This document shows, piece after piece, positions 1 through 12,623 of a DNA stretch of 64,000 nucleotides. The notes below the pieces were generated by a model. It was not told the origin of the DNA, did not search any database, and worked only from the letters and a program-made list of their open reading frames with translations. The position numbers were made by a program, and so were the translations under genes. This DNA comes from Ctenopharyngodon idella (Eukaryota; Chordata; Actinopteri; Cypriniformes; Xenocyprididae): NCBI RefSeq assembly GCF_019924925.1, contig NC_067220.1, positions 1,798,001 through 1,862,000 of the forward strand. The letters are read 5' to 3'. How positions within the stretch are numbered: the stretch's first letter is position 1; the number at the start of each line of letters is the position of its first letter.

Positions 1-330
1 GTTGTGTCAAATAATTTATCTGCACTGTAAAAAAAAATATCCTAATTTTATGGAAAATAACGGTGATTTTTTTTACAGTCATTTTCTTTTATTTTAAATT
101 ATACTCAAAACTCTGTAAAATTACAAACAATATATATAAATTAACAACTCGACTGTTATTTTAAGTATTATGACATTAATGAAAAATTACAGTGATTCAC
201 GTTTTATACATAAAAATGTCTGTATTTTTTATACAGTATTTTTTTCTGTTTTCTTACATATAAATATATGTAAAATTACAAAAATAATCTGTAATTAAAC
301 AGTAACAAAACAGTTAAATTATAATAAAAC

Positions 331-690
331 GGTCAAATTACTGGCAGCAGCGGCTGCCAAACAAAGACCATAAAATTAAAGTAAAATATCCTAATTTAAA
401 TAAACCGAAAAACACTGTTATATTACAGGTAATTCCTGAATTATTACAATCAATCAAATATCTTAACTTTTTAAAAAAATCATAAAAAAAAAAGGTCAAT
501 GACTGGCAGCAGCGGCTGCCAAACAAGAACCATTAAATTAAAGTAAAATATTCTAATTTAAATGTAAGTTCAAAAAAACTTTAACATAAATTTTTCTACA
601 ATGTTAAAAAATACTGTTATTTTACAGGTATTTCCTGATTGGATTCAAATGACTGGCAGCAACAGAACATTAAACACTAACAGATCTCTC
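331..690. repeat. Direct repeats of about 160 bp
   Basis: A unit beginning near GGTCAA..GACTGGCAGC recurs at about 331 and 493, with a diverged third start near 647. Each copy carries GGCTGCCAAACAA and AAATTAAAGTAAAATAT, so the period is about 160 bp. The repeats lie inside the larger AT-rich block and are non-coding. Confidence 0.6.
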
Positions 691-1086
691 AAGGGGCCTC
701 ATTTATAAAATGTTGCGCAGAAACCATCCTAAATTTGATCTTACGATCACTTCTCAGATGTGCGTACGTGTGATTCATAGAATGAACGTACACACAGAAA
801 ACGAGCGTATGCCTCTCTTTCAGATGTGAAATCTATAAATCACAAATGATCTTGAACTTGCACGCAGCTGAATGGTTTCAGTTCTCCACATTGTGAACAA
901 CACCTAATTAATGTAATTTACATATAGAAGATCAACAGTCATCGTCCAAATCCTTAGCGAGCTGCAAGAATAGCTTAGATTTCCAAAAACCTGCAGTAAT
1001 CTGACAATGAAAAGTGTGTACATCTGCTCAGACCCTGACGTGGCTTTAAGCACTTTTCCATGTCAAAGACCGTTTTTTTAAAATGA

Positions 1087-1235
1087 CATCAGTAATCAAC
1101 ATATGAATCTCAACAATGGTGACAATCAACAAAGCTTTTTTGTGACTTTAGTAGCTTGTTTTGTGACATTCAGTGTTGATCTGAATTTTTTTTATTGTCA
1201 CCATTGTTGAGATTCATACGCTGATTCTTGATGTC
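1087..1235. repeat. Short foldback of a locus-wide repeat family
   Basis: The left arm ends TGAATCTCAACAATGGTGAC and the right arm has GTCACCATTGTTGAGATTCA. The two are near-perfect reverse complements separated by about 70 bp. Related arms recur near 30.0, 32.65, 32.87 and 53.6 kb. Confidence 0.6.
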
Positions 1236-1479
1236 TGTGTGAGTCTGTATGATCTTGACAGAATATTTTCTGCATAATAATTTAATAAAATTCTTTATAG
1301 TGTCACAGCACTGCCATGTGAAATTACAACAAATACTAAACAATTTAGTCAGAGATCAGACTCTGGTATCAGTGAATCAGACCACTTTATGATGACTATA
1401 TTACCACTTAAAAAGTGACCAACATCATCTGATCAGAGTTTCTCTTGCTTTTTATTTATTGATTTATTTTTGTTATAAC

Positions 1480-1850
1480 AAACATGTAATGTTAAAGAGT
1501 CAAGGGTCAAGAGCCCAACTAAAGCAAACACTGCCCACTAGAATGGTGACTTCAAACTTTATTATTTTATTCAATAAAACATCAACATCTAAACCTCTGT
1601 TGATTCTCAAATATAAAGATATAAAGATATAAAATATAAAGATAAAGTCTGGGCTCTAATAAGCAATGATGCTGAGAGCTTGAGAGATTTGTTAGTGTTT
1701 AATGTTCTGTTGGGATTTAAAGGGTTTCTGTATCGTGTGTTTTGTGGGTCACCATTGTGCTGAAGAGTAGAGCCTGTGCTTCAGTCCAGGATGAGCCCAA
1801 AAACATTGGTGTTATGCTGTGTGTTGCTTTATTTCAGAGGCAGTAACATG
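1480..1850. repeat. Dispersed repeat shared with 53.4-54.5 kb
   Basis: The string GTCAAGGGTCAAGAGC is followed by AACTAAAGCAAACACT, an ATGGTGACTTCAAA-like motif and ATCAACATCTAAACCTCTGT. It recurs near 53.95-54.05 kb in the same orientation and near 30.95-31.05 kb in inverse orientation. The tail with GCTGAAGAGTAGAGCC (about 1760) recurs near 54445. No coding content was seen. Confidence 0.6.
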
Positions 1851-2210
1851 TAGTTATTTCTGATTAAATGCAAGAGATTTTGTTTTAAGGGTGAAGGTGT
1901 TTTATTGTAATAATTAATGTAATACCTGTAAAATAACAATGTTTCTCTGTAAAAAAAAAGTTTAATGAAAATTTCTATTCAAGTTTTTTGCACTTTATTT
2001 AAATTAGAATATTTTACTTTAATTTTAAGGTTTTTGTTTGGCAGCCGTAGTTGACAGTCATTGACCATTTTTTTTTACGATTTCTTTTTTTACACAGTGG
2101 CGTATAATTTGCTTAGTTTTAGAATACATGTTAGCTAAAATTAATGTTCTATTGATGTTTTTGAATGCCAGTTGTAGAAAGGATTTAAGAATTTAATTAT
2201 GGTTCAATTC

Positions 2211-2830
2211 AATTCACATTTATTTGTATAACGCTTTTTACAATACATTGTTTCAAAGCAGCTTTACAGAAAATGCATGTGAACATTACAATTTGGAGTG
2301 ATCTGTTATCAGAGGTGACTCTGTGCAATTTTGTAATTTCAGAAAAAATTTTAATTTTAGAAATTAACATATACAAATCACGCATTTAGTTAATCTATTA
2401 ATTTAAATAATGTATTATTAAGGCAGAAACAATGAGCTCATTGAAGTAATTAATACATGTAAACAAAAGAGATGCATCTTTAATCTAGATTTAAACTGGG
2501 AGATTGAGTCTGAACCCCCAAAAGTTATCAGGCAGGCTATTCCAGAGTTAAGGAGTCAAATGTGTAAATGCTCTCCCTCCTTTAGTGGACTTAGATATCC
2601 TAGGTACAACCAGAAGTCCAGAGTTTTGTGATCTTAAAGAGCATGATGGATTGTAGGGCGATAGAATATTGATTAAATACACAGGAGCTAAACCATTTAG
2701 GGCCTTATTGGTCAGTAGCAATACTTTATAATTGATACTAATTGGACTATTTTGTAGCTTGTTTATTGAGGATGCAGAACAACCAGTAATGCATTACAGT
2801 AGTCTAGTCTAGAGATCATGAATGCAATAA
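2211..2830. repeat. Dispersed teleost repeat
   Basis: It starts with a CAATTCAATTCAC / ATTTATTTGTATAACGC motif of a kind common in fish genomes and runs to just upstream of the first LRR exon. No intact ORF was found. It lies in what should be the intron between the missing NACHT exon and the first LRR exon of the first NLR gene. The family was not identified. Confidence 0.45.
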
Positions 2831-2944
2831 CTTTTCTGCATTAGAAACTTTTAACATGTTCTGTAGCTTAGTGATGTTTCTGAGATGGACGAATGTTGTT
2901 TTTGGAACATTTTGTAACATATTGTGTGTTTCTGTCTCTTTCAG

Positions 2945-3923
2945 TTTTGCTGGCTGTAATCCTTCAGATCAGCATTTTGAAATTGTTGCATCAGCTCTTC
3001 AAACCCCTAACGGTTTCCTTAGAGAGCTGGACCTGAGTAACAATGACCTGCAGGATTCAGGAGTAAAACTGCTCTCTGATGGACTGAAGAGTCTAAACTG
3101 TCAGCTGGAGGTACTGAGGTGTGTAAGATTTTTGTGTAACTTTTTAATTAAATGGCTTAAAACATTTTTTTTTCTGAATGTCTAGACTTAAAACATGCTC
3201 ATTCATTTCTCTAATACAGCTTTCACCAGCTTTCATCATTTTTATGTGTGTTTATTTGTAGCATAACCTGCGGTCTTAACTTCATAATGTTCAGACCCTT
3301 TTGACCCTTGGTAGCCTACATTAGGAGATCTTACAGTATATGATTTTAATTCTTAATTTAGTAAAATAAGTGCTTGGGTAATCTTCCATCATTCATTACA
3401 TTCATAATAAATACTCTGCTGCAAAAACTACCCATGAGAACAACTCTCTGAAACATAATTAATGGTAACACTTTATTTTGATGGTCCCTTTTGAACAAAC
3501 TTTACAACTACATGTCTACTACCTCTCAATAGAGTATTAGTATACTGTTTACTTAATATCTGCTAACTCTTTATTGTGATGGTCCTCCAACAGACATTCT
3601 ATGGACTATAAGCAACTTTGCAACTACATGTCAATTTATTCTAACCCTAATCATACCAGTCTACTGATACTCTACTAACACTCTAATGAGCATTAGTAGA
3701 CATGTAGGTTCAACGTTACTTATAATCAACAAAATGTGTTAAAGGGACCATCAAAATAAAATGAAACCTAATTAATAACCAACACTGTTGTAATAGCTGA
3801 TAGAAATCATAGGCATTAACAGGGACATTAGACCAGGTACATTAATGGATTGACAGAGTAGTTTTCCTAATTTTAGCACTGTCACTTCTTAATGTCTTAT
3901 TTAATCTTCTGTTTTGTAGATTA

Positions 3924-3958
<35 letters not shown>

Positions 3959-5975
3959 TATGTATCCATCTATAGGTTGTCAGGCTGTATGGTGACAGAG
4001 GAAGGCTGTGGTTATCTGTCTTCAGCTCTGAGTTCAAACCCCTCACACCTGAGAGAGCTGGATCTGAGCTACAATCACCCAGGACAATCAGGAGTCCAGC
4101 TGCTCAACGACAGACTGAATGATCCAAACTGCTCACTGCAGCTACTCAAGTATGAGGGAATATGTGGGAGAATAGTTTCTTTGCCAAAGCCATATCTATT
4201 TTAAATACTGCAATAACTTAAACAGAACATCATGTGCAATGTTGAATATGAGTCGTGTAACTGTCTGCTCAATGTGAGATTAACCTTTTTTATGCCAAAG
4301 CAATATCTGTTTTAAATACCACAATAACTTACATTCAACATTGCACATGATGTTCAGTTTGAATCATGTCTGCTGAATGTGAGATGTCTTGTGTATGGTA
4401 TGGTGTGTTTTATTTTATTTCCTATTATTTATTAGATTTATTTTATTTTAGTTTTTTTTTTTTTTATTATTAGCTCTCAAAGGATTGCATTTCAATTTCG
4501 TTGTACTTGTATAATGACAATAAGGACATTCAATTCAATTTAAATCAATTTTGGTTTTAAAATTGCACCAGTTCACCCAGGTACACTTGCACACTGTTTT
4601 TAAGGTAGTTTACAGGGGGTTGCGAAAGTTCTGTTGGATTTAGTCTGTCTCATTTTTTCTCTCTTGTGTGGAACAACAGAACAAGCCTTCAGGTCACTCT
4701 GATCTGGATGTTTCGGCTTCTGTTTATTTTATTAACCTAGTATCTGTGTATGAATTTGTGTACTTGCTTAATTAGTTTCTGGTTTAAAACTATCTCTTGG
4801 TTGAAATAATGAAATAATGTTTTGAGAGTTTTGCTTTTTAAACTGTTAAAAACAATTTATTTTTTGTTTAGTCACTTGGTCTTGAATTTACCCTAACTAA
4901 GTTGGGGTTGCTGTTGGTTTTTTGAGCTGATGTGTCTTTGGTGCTCTGTAGCTATTAGTTTATTAGACTTTTAATAATCAATCATTTATCATGGCTTCTA
5001 TCATGGTCTCTTTCTAGTGTGGATAATGGAGAACATTTAAGAATCACACCAGGACTGAGAAAATGTAGGTCTTTTCTCTGACATACACACAAGTTTGTTT
5101 GACTATATTATTAAGTATGTTGCATAGATTTCCAGGTTAATGATATTTTTATAGCCTAACTCAACTCAACCCCTACCCCTAAACCTACCCATCACAGAAA
5201 CGTACAAGACACTAGATTTAAATAAAAACATGTTCTGGCCAATTTATACCTAGTGCACCTTATAACTAGTGAGGACCAGTAAAATGTCCTCACTAGTTGA
5301 TTGTCATAATATTTCACTATAAGTGAGGACATTTGGCCCTCACAAGTACAGTATAGTTATACAAGTATACACACACACAGCTCTAAAACTGTCCTTTGTG
5401 TATCTCTCTTGTTGTTTTCAGATGCCGGTAATCTCACACTGGATCCAAACACCATAAACACTCAACTCATTTTGTCTGATGAGAAGAGGAAGATTATACA
5501 TGTGACAGAGCCGCAGTCATATCCTGATCATCCAGAGAGATTTGATAGCTGTGAGCAGGTTTTGTGTGAAGAGAGTCTGACTGGACGCTGTTACTGGGAG
5601 GCTGAATGGAGCGGGAAGGGTGCTGAAATAGTAGTGTCATATAAAGGCATCAGGAGGAAAGGAGTGAGTGATTGCTGGTTTGGATACAATGACAAATCCT
5701 GGAGTCTATACTGTTGTGCTAATGAATTCACTATCTGGCACAATAATGTGAGCAATAATATAGCCTTCCCTTTATCCTCTAATAGAGTAGGAGTGTATCT
5801 TGACTGGTTGTCCGGCACTCTGTCCTTCTACAGCGTCTCTGACACACACACACTCACACACTTACACACATTCAACACCACATTCACTGAACCCCTCTAT
5901 GCTGGATTTGCAGTTTATCCTGAATCTTCAGCATCTCTGTGTCAGATTAAACAACATAATGTGAAAAACAACTGA
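2945..5975 (+). CDS. NLR-C (NLRC3-like) receptor, 3' half: LRR-LRR-linker-B30.2
   Basis: Four exons of a fish NLR-C immune sensor are visible: LRR exon 2945-3118 (174 bp), LRR exon 3976-4149 (174 bp), linker exon 5018-5064 (47 bp) and terminal B30.2 exon 5422-5975. All have AG/GT borders and compatible phases. The LRR exons encode the LRELDLSNNDL and LRELDLSYNHPG cores. The linker reads into LRKY, and the B30.2 exon carries LDPNT, GRCYWE, DWLSGTLSFY and EPLYAGF. The FISNA-NACHT exon is absent from 1-2944, so the 5' part lies outside the window behind a long intron, or is lost. The usual TAA after LCQI is AAA here, which adds eight residues before a TGA at 5973. The protein is inferred to be cytosolic with a ligand-recognition C-terminus. 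Whether it is a working gene depends on unseen sequence. Confidence 0.85.
3464..3768. mobile_element. hAT-type non-autonomous element (305 bp)
   Basis: The ends are inverted repeats (GGTAACACTTTATTTTGATG at the left; the right end is the reverse complement of GGTTTCATTTTATTTTGATG). The element is flanked by perfect 8-bp duplications TAATTAAT at 3456-3463 and 3769-3776. An 8-bp target duplication is the hallmark of hAT elements. It sits in the intron between the two LRR exons of the first NLR gene. Confidence 0.85.
3924..3958. repeat. (CT)n(GT)n microsatellite
   Basis: A CT run passes into a GT run just upstream of the splice acceptor of the second LRR exon. It may double as the polypyrimidine tract. 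Confidence 0.9.
5155..5390. repeat. Dispersed teleost repeat in NLR intron
   Basis: The motifs CCCCTACCCCTAAACCTACC, GTCCTCACTAGT and a terminal ACACACACACAG match the style of the repeats at 15.3-15.6 kb and 28.48-28.77 kb. It lies between the linker and B30.2 exons and is non-coding. Confidence 0.6.
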
Positions 5976-6044
5976 GACGTCACAAACAAGCTGTCACTTT
6001 TCCAAGCAGTCACATTTTTTCCCCTCTAATTTTTAAATTAAACA

Positions 6045-6232
6045 ACCAATGCAGTGGTTTTCAATCCTGGTCCTGGAGACCCACCAGTCTGCACATTTTC
6101 TGTGTTTAACACACCTGTTTCAGATGATCAGCTTGTTAGGTGATAGTTTCATTAACTGAACTGAGTGTGTCAGTTAAGAGAGACATACAAAATGTGCGAG
6201 AGGTGGGTCTAGGATCAGGATTAAAAACCACT
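6045..6232. mobile_element. Small element with inverted ends
   Basis: The left end CAGTGGTTTTCAATCCTGGT mirrors the right end (reverse complement AAGTGGTTTTTAATCCTGAT). It is about 190 bp long, lacks an ORF and lies in the 3' flank of the first NLR gene. No clean target duplication was identified. Confidence 0.55.
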
Positions 6233-7917
6233 TAATTTAAAATTAGAAATGAAAGTTATGTTGCTTTAGCTTATAGGTCATCTACATGCTAGTGTACATC
6301 TAAATGTTGACTAAAAATATCTGAGGAAATCATATTCTTAGATTTGTTTTGTTGCTACATCGACAACTTATGTTACTGTTTATATTTTTATTTTCCCATG
6401 TTTTGTATTGGTTTTGTAAAAACATTTAGTTAGGTAACCTAAAAATGTGCTTTCTTGTGCTAACATCTTTTATTCAAGTGAAAATAAATGATCAGTTACA
6501 GGTTTTATTCCAGTGAAAATATTTTCCAATTGATGAATATTTCTGACTTCATTAGGTAGCTGCATTGAAAGTAACAGGTGATATTGTCTCTTTAATTTAA
6601 CAGCTGCACAATTTAGCACTGGGTTAATGGATTCATACGTTGATTCTTGATGTCTTGATGTCATAACTTTTAAGAAATCATTAGAATTATACTGAACATG
6701 CTGGATCTTCTGCTGTAGAATCACAGTGCTGCTGTAATCAATAAGGTAAATTTAACTCAGAGATTGGGCTCTAAATGCAACGTGATCTCATGACACGTAC
6801 ATTTACTTTTTCGTACACACAAAATTGTACAATATTGATGTATTTATAGCACTAAAACCTAAAATATTTACGTATTGACAGCAATAAAATGTAATTTATT
6901 TACGTATCTAAGTGTGAATGTGTATGAATTACATTAATTGTATTATTATTAAAATCATGCCATTGCTTTAATTCTGTTGTATTCAATTGTCACATCAATA
7001 CATGTTTTTAGTCGCATTTATTAAATGCAGTTTATTCATCTACTTAATATGAAAAAAAATTATCTGTCTCAGAGGATTACATAATGTTAAACAAGTCTAC
7101 ACTTTAAAACCTTAAAATGTATAACATTCCTGTAATTGTTTAACCATTTTGTAATATTTAGTTTGCTGTGAGACACAAAAGGCGTTTTCTCCTATGCAGT
7201 GACTATAGTTATGGGTAGGTTTAGGGGTAAGTGTAGGATTAGAGGCTCAAAATATTGTTTTAAGGTTATATTTTAACTAAAATAGTCATTTTCCTACACA
7301 TTTAAGCTTTATTCTTTTAATATTCTGTTTAAAATGGGTATGTTTAGGTTTGGAGTGGGGTTTAGGGATTTTACATTTATCCATAACATTACAAAAGGGA
7401 AATTGTATATATCCTTATGACATGAAAGATTCATAAATATTTTACATTTTTTTTCACTGTAAAAACGTAATAATACTATGTTTAAATGCTGCCAATATGT
7501 ACGTTTCAGTACCTATCCAAACGTACAAAAACATTGTGTCTTTGAAAGTTACGTATTAATACTGTAGCAAATTAGATCAAAAGGAAAATATGAATAATTA
7601 ATCATAACTCGTTATAATCAATTATAAATATTTGGATCAGTTAATCAAATTAACTTCATGTAGCTGAATTAATATTACAATCAATCTGTTAGGCCAGCGA
7701 ACACTCAGTATTGATCTTCTATCAATTGACATTGGTTCATAAGCAGATCAGAATCATCTCGCAAGAATGTGCATAAAAGTTTTATTTAACTAAATCAAAG
7801 TGGAAGTGAAAGAAACTGTAGCATAACAGAGGAATGGAGCTATGAAAAGAGTCATTTAACAAGCTAAAAGAACAATCAATTTCTCACTGTAAAGCACCTT
7901 TGTAAACAAAGGGGTTC
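6233..7917. other. Intergenic, no gene seen; includes repeat 6780-7565
   Basis: No splice-bounded ORF resembling a known family is present. About 6780-7565 looks like a dispersed repeat: CACGTACATTTACTTTTTCG near the left edge and ACGTACAAAAACATTGTGTC near the right edge, with several ACGTA-containing segments between. Confidence 0.5.
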
Positions 7918-7922
7918 ACAAC

Positions 7923-8379
7923 TGTCAGCAAATAGACAGGGAACACAGAGGTAAGTGATGTAAACAACAGCAGGTTTATTGAAAGCAGACGAATGATCAA
8001 CACAGCAGAGAAAGCAGTCCAGGTAAGTGGGTTTGGAATAGGAAAGGCTTGGTACAGCTTATCTGTTACTGATACAGTCCTTGTGTCCTGTCCAGGTGAT
8101 CCAGCAATCAAAGAGTTAAGAAGTAACGGAGAGCATGGACTGAGGAGAGCCAGGACGGTATGGGAACCACAGGTGAGTAGCACAGGTAAGACGATCCAGG
8201 AACACAACAAGGTATGGTTGAGACCAGACAGTGAGTGAACGGGTGGATTGCAGTATATATGGGGCTGGAGCTGATTGCTGACAGGTGGAGGGAACCAGTA
8301 GTCAGGTGATTGTGATCTGGTGAATGTGGTGATTGATGATAGTGGTGACTGGATGGGTGACTGAGTTGACTCCCTGACA
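7923..8379. mobile_element. Solo LTR (457 bp)
   Basis: The segment begins TGTCAG and ends CTGACA, the usual TG...CA LTR ends with a short inverted repeat. It is flanked by a perfect 5-bp duplication, ACAAC, at 7918-7922 and 8380-8384. A TATATATGGGG box lies near 8254. No gag-pol sequence adjoins it, so this is best read as a solo LTR left by recombination. ORFs crossing it on both strands are fortuitous. Confidence 0.8.
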
Positions 8380-9646
8380 ACAACTTAATACTAAATCGTG
8401 TTCAAATGTACAATACTGATACTTGCAAATGCCTTAGCTATTAAAAAGTGTCCGGATATGGAGTCTCGGGAGAAATTCTTGATGGTTAGGTCCGATGGTG
8501 CTGAAGTTGTAATCAATATCTTCTGCATCGAATGAAGAAATGACAACGAACTTGCATTGTTAATTTGACTCTATGTTCGTGGAAGTTGCGCATGGCTTGA
8601 AGTGAATGAGGCCTGGCACCTTTGAGTTTTGGCTTGACCAATGAGAAATGTGCAATTCTCAAGCGGGAAAGTTCCTTTGTTTGAAAGTGAACTCATTTGC
8701 ATTAGGGGAGTAAACTTGGTGTTTGTTTCCATTTATACTCTTATAAATATAACAAATACACACTGCATTCCATGAGAAGGTGAAGTCCACTAAAGTGTGA
8801 GTCATTAAACAAGGAGTATTTTGATATGAGACACCACCTAGATGGGCTACATTATCTAGTAGTTCTATCATCAAGCATGCATAACACTATACAATATACA
8901 AAAGAACAATATACAAACAGTAATAATACACAAAATGTACCGGGGAAATGCATGTTCATTAATTTAATAATTTGTAAATAATGGCTAATATGCCCTACTA
9001 TATGTTAAGTTATTCATTAATTACTATTGTGTCCATGCTTAACTAATGCATAATTGTGAACAAGTAAATCATTAATTACTAGTTTATTTATGCTTAGCTA
9101 ATGCATAATTCAGGACCCTTAAAATGTAAAGTTAATCTTTAATTACTAGTGTGTTCATTCTTAACTAATGCTTAATTGTGAACAAGTTAATCATTAATTA
9201 ATGATTAAAGGTACAGTATGTTTTTTTTTTCGCCACTAGGGGTCGCTAACCTCTTCAAAACAATAACAAAGGCATAGATTGATGACGCAGTGAATGAGTG
9301 TGGACTCATGGAACTTGTTGTCATTTCGATGGATCTAATAATGTTCATGGGGAAATAATGTTTATGGATGAGTGAATGCATTCATGTTTTTAACATGACT
9401 GTGGTGTAAAGCAGGGCGTGGCCAAAGAATCACGGTTGCAGTTGCTAATGAGAGACAGATATCAGTGCCACACAAGAGTCCCAGGGGATATAAAGGAATG
9501 AGGACATTTAATTCTGCCAAACTGCTCGCAAGAGCTGAAATACTACTAACATAGCACGAGATCTAAAGACACCTGCTATAACATCAAACTGATGCGACTG
9601 AATTACATTGTGATTGTCATGATCAGAAAGTGAATAAACAATGACT
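8380..9646. other. Intergenic; repeats only
   Basis: About 8990-9210 holds three diverged units of roughly 60 bp (CATTAATTACTAG ... CTTAACTAATGCATAATT). Their core words match the termini of the hAT-type element at 41.6-42.3 kb. About 9215-9640 is a dispersed repeat opening with a T-run and CGCCACTAGGGGTCG. No gene was seen. Confidence 0.5.
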
Positions 9647-9803
9647 AAATTTTCAGTTTTGGGTGAACTTTAGCTTTAAACCAACTCACATCTCAAATTT
9701 CTGAATTGTCTTAACTTTTGCTACATATGATCTAACAGGAGTAACTTATGTTATAGACGTTATGTCACTGATCCTACAAATTCTGTCAAACTTAGGTTCA
9801 CAG

Positions 9804-12346
9804 ATTGTCCAAAATATGACCTCAGACAGCTCTGCAAACTACATCAGGAGTATGATCAAAGATGTCACCACCGAACAACACAGATACGTCGTAAGGACTA
9901 TATGTGAGGACCATGGGACATCTCACCTGTCAGTCATCGCAGAAGATGGGAGTGCAGTGGCAGTCACCAGCAGTATCAATGACTAGTAAGAGAAATATAA
10001 AGAGAAAAAGAGAGCAGTTTTTCTTAATCATGGTCTGATCTAACACATCAGAGGAAACAAATACCTCATGCACCTTTATATGGTGAGATTACTGCATGAA
10101 CTACATTTGAATGTTTTGTAAGTTCTACACTTCTAAGTTCATGCTCCTGTTCTTATTTTTCGACAAGCAAGAAAGTCAGAGGCAGCTGTTAAGTCTGTCG
10201 ATGTCCTCTGACCTGAGGAAGGCAAGTCAGTAGATTTGTAGACTCCAGGTGGGTTAATAAAGGCCTTCTGTAGAGAAGCGATGGGTTTCCGTAAGAAAAA
10301 TATCCATATTTAAAACTTTATAATCTAACTAGTTTCTGCAAGACGACCGTACACATACTGTACAAGTCAACTTGTGGCAAAAGAGTAAAACACGCCCCCC
10401 GTTCTCTACAATTATAAATCTTTGGAGAGCCATTTTAAATATATCTCCAAATGTGTTAGTCTGAAAGAAGATAGTCATATAGACCTAGGATGGCTTTAGG
10501 GTGAGTAAATCATGGGATAATTTTCATTTTTGGTTGAACTATCCCTTTAACACTTAAGCTACTATTAACTAATATAAAAACAAACTTAACTAACCAGTAA
10601 GTAATATCGAAATTAGGACTAAGATAGTTCCTTATTAGGTAATCAATAATTACTGAATGAGTTTGGCATCATTAAGAACTAATAGGTAATTTTGACAAAT
10701 TTGACAAAATGTTGTATTACTCATTAGTCCTGCATTACTTCCTGCATAGTTACTTATTATTGACGGACCATTATTCTAAAGTGTTACCTTAGATTTTTAT
10801 ATAAAATAGATTTTAAAAACAAGATGTTAATGTACTATTGGTGTCCATATTTATGAAGCTCTGTTGCTTTGCTGTTGTTTCAGTGTTGTTGTCTGGATTT
10901 TTTTGTGTTCTCACAGCTTTGGATCTAAAGTGATGTCACGCTCAACAGGTATTTTATTTAACAATCAAATGGATGATTTCTTTGACTCTGAGGTGATAAA
11001 TGGAGTTAGCAAAAACAACTTAACTGAACCAGGTAAAAAAAATAAAATAAAAAACTTGCATGACATGATATTAACTCTTTCCCCGCCACTGACAGACTTT
11101 TCCAGCAATCTATGTTTTCAATTTTTAAAAGAGTACAGAATCTCTGGGGCAAAACACAGGCAAAGAAGCAGAAATAAGTGCTAGAAGCATTGCTTAAGCA
11201 CATGTAAAATAATGTGATCAGATATTAAACAGGGTATAAATCAAAACGTTATTGAATAAAATGTCGACCCATGAAGAGGAAACGACTGGAAGCTTTGGGG
11301 GTGTTGATGGACTCGATCTACTTCCATCTATGTTTTGACAAACGTCTTTGACAAAAACACAATTTTCTCAGCTTTTTGTTCAAAATGTAGCTTTTTTATA
11401 CATTAAAATTATCCACATTCAAGTGTTGAAAATTTTTTTTATTTTTAAGCAGGGTCTGTTTTTTCTTTGACATATTGCATGTTCAGATATTCATACAACA
11501 AAATATTCTGGGGGCCATGAAACTTTTGTGAAAATGATCAAAAATTGTCAAAAAAATTTAGAAAAAAAAAAAAGAAGAAAAGAAAACACTGGTGGGGAAA
11601 GAGTTAAGTACAAGAAAAAAAACACCTATTTAAATGTAAATGTTCACATGTAAAATACTATTTGTTTTGACAAGGTAAAAGGCCACTTTCATCAAAGTGT
11701 CCTACAATAATATTGGACAAACAGCAGAAAAGTCAAAATGGTGGTTGGAGGTGCAGGAGGGACAAATATCACCACATCAGTTGCTCAGGTAACAATTAAA
11801 GCATTGCTCAACTTTACATTACATCACATAACAGAAAGCAATATCAATACACTGACATTTGTTTATTCTGAATTACTATTCTGAACCTGAAAAACATTTG
11901 TTTATTCTGAATATGGCTAAGGTTATGTGTTTTAATAAATAAACCATAGGTTTGTGATATTTAAATCTATTTGTCTTTTGTCTAAAAACATTTTCCCCTC
12001 TCTTGTCTCCCTCATCTCAGGTGATCCTGAACTATCTGTACTTTGACTATGACCTGCAGAAATCTGTTAATGAACCCAGAGTTCAGATCACGCTGAATGT
12101 GACAAATATAGAAGATGACTTTGATAAGGTATGATCCTTACACTTGACAACAAAAGTTTGTCATCTAAAGTAGATTCACAAAGTCACAAGAGTGATAATT
12201 ATACTAATTTTCTCTCTGTGTTGTATTTATCTGTGCAGAGTGTAATTCATGGCTTGAAGCAGAAGAATCATAATATAATTCAAAATACATATTATACTTC
12301 AAAAACATTATCAGTGGTCCAGGCGGTTGTACGAGAGGGGGTCTAG
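9804..12346 (+). pseudogene. ggt1: Gamma-glutamyltransferase pseudogene (3' half only)
   Basis: Five exons match the last five exons of the GGT gene at 34.7-49.4 kb: 9804-9985, 10917-11032, 11675-11788, 12021-12128 and 12239-12346. The first carries the catalytic-threonine motif DHGTSHLSVIAEDGS (Thr codon at 9918) with GGT-type context. Lesions are plain. The seven upstream exons are missing. The 11675 exon is 114 bp against 116 in the intact copy, because 2 bp are lost near 11725 and the frame shifts. The last exon reaches a TAG at 12344 and lacks the conserved GSPAGY-type end. The polyadenylation hexamer of the intact copy is disrupted near 12700. Splice sites are still intact, so transcription as a fragment is possible, but an active enzyme is not expected. 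The symbol reflects GGT1-like residues; GGT5-like paralogy cannot be fully excluded. Confidence 0.88.
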
Positions 12347-12590
12347 TGAAAGATCCAGACTTGTTTGCTGGGATGCTTTATGGGTGCCAATAAAACTTAA
12401 GCAGGCAACATGCAAAAAGCTATTCATACCATGGTTTCAGCCATCCTGCATTACAATATCCCACAGCTCCTAAAAATGCAGCACATTTTATCAGTAGTAT
12501 TCCAGTTTGTCCATTTTTTTTATTTAGCTTATCTGTTGCTATCACTTGCATTTTGAATCTGCTAAAAAAAACTTCTCAATGTACACTCAC

Positions 12591-12623
<33 letters not shown>

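Larger units (their letters stand above)
23..2099. mobile_element. AT-rich repeat block with inverted ends
   Basis: The block opens with CACTGTAAAAAA at 23 and closes with the reverse complement of a similar sequence (TTTTTTTACACAGTG, ending 2099). A subterminal segment near 490-600 (GGTCAATGACTGGCAGC... followed by AAATTAAAGTAAAATAT) is repeated in inverted orientation near 1985-2070. This pattern suits a non-autonomous DNA element with long subterminal inverted repeats, possibly with other repeats nested inside. No convincing target-site duplication was seen, so the boundaries are tentative. No gene was found in this stretch. Confidence 0.4.

Noticed and set aside
7884..8383. Three overlapping ORFs at 7.9-8.4 kb
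   Set aside because: They lie inside a solo LTR and match no protein family.
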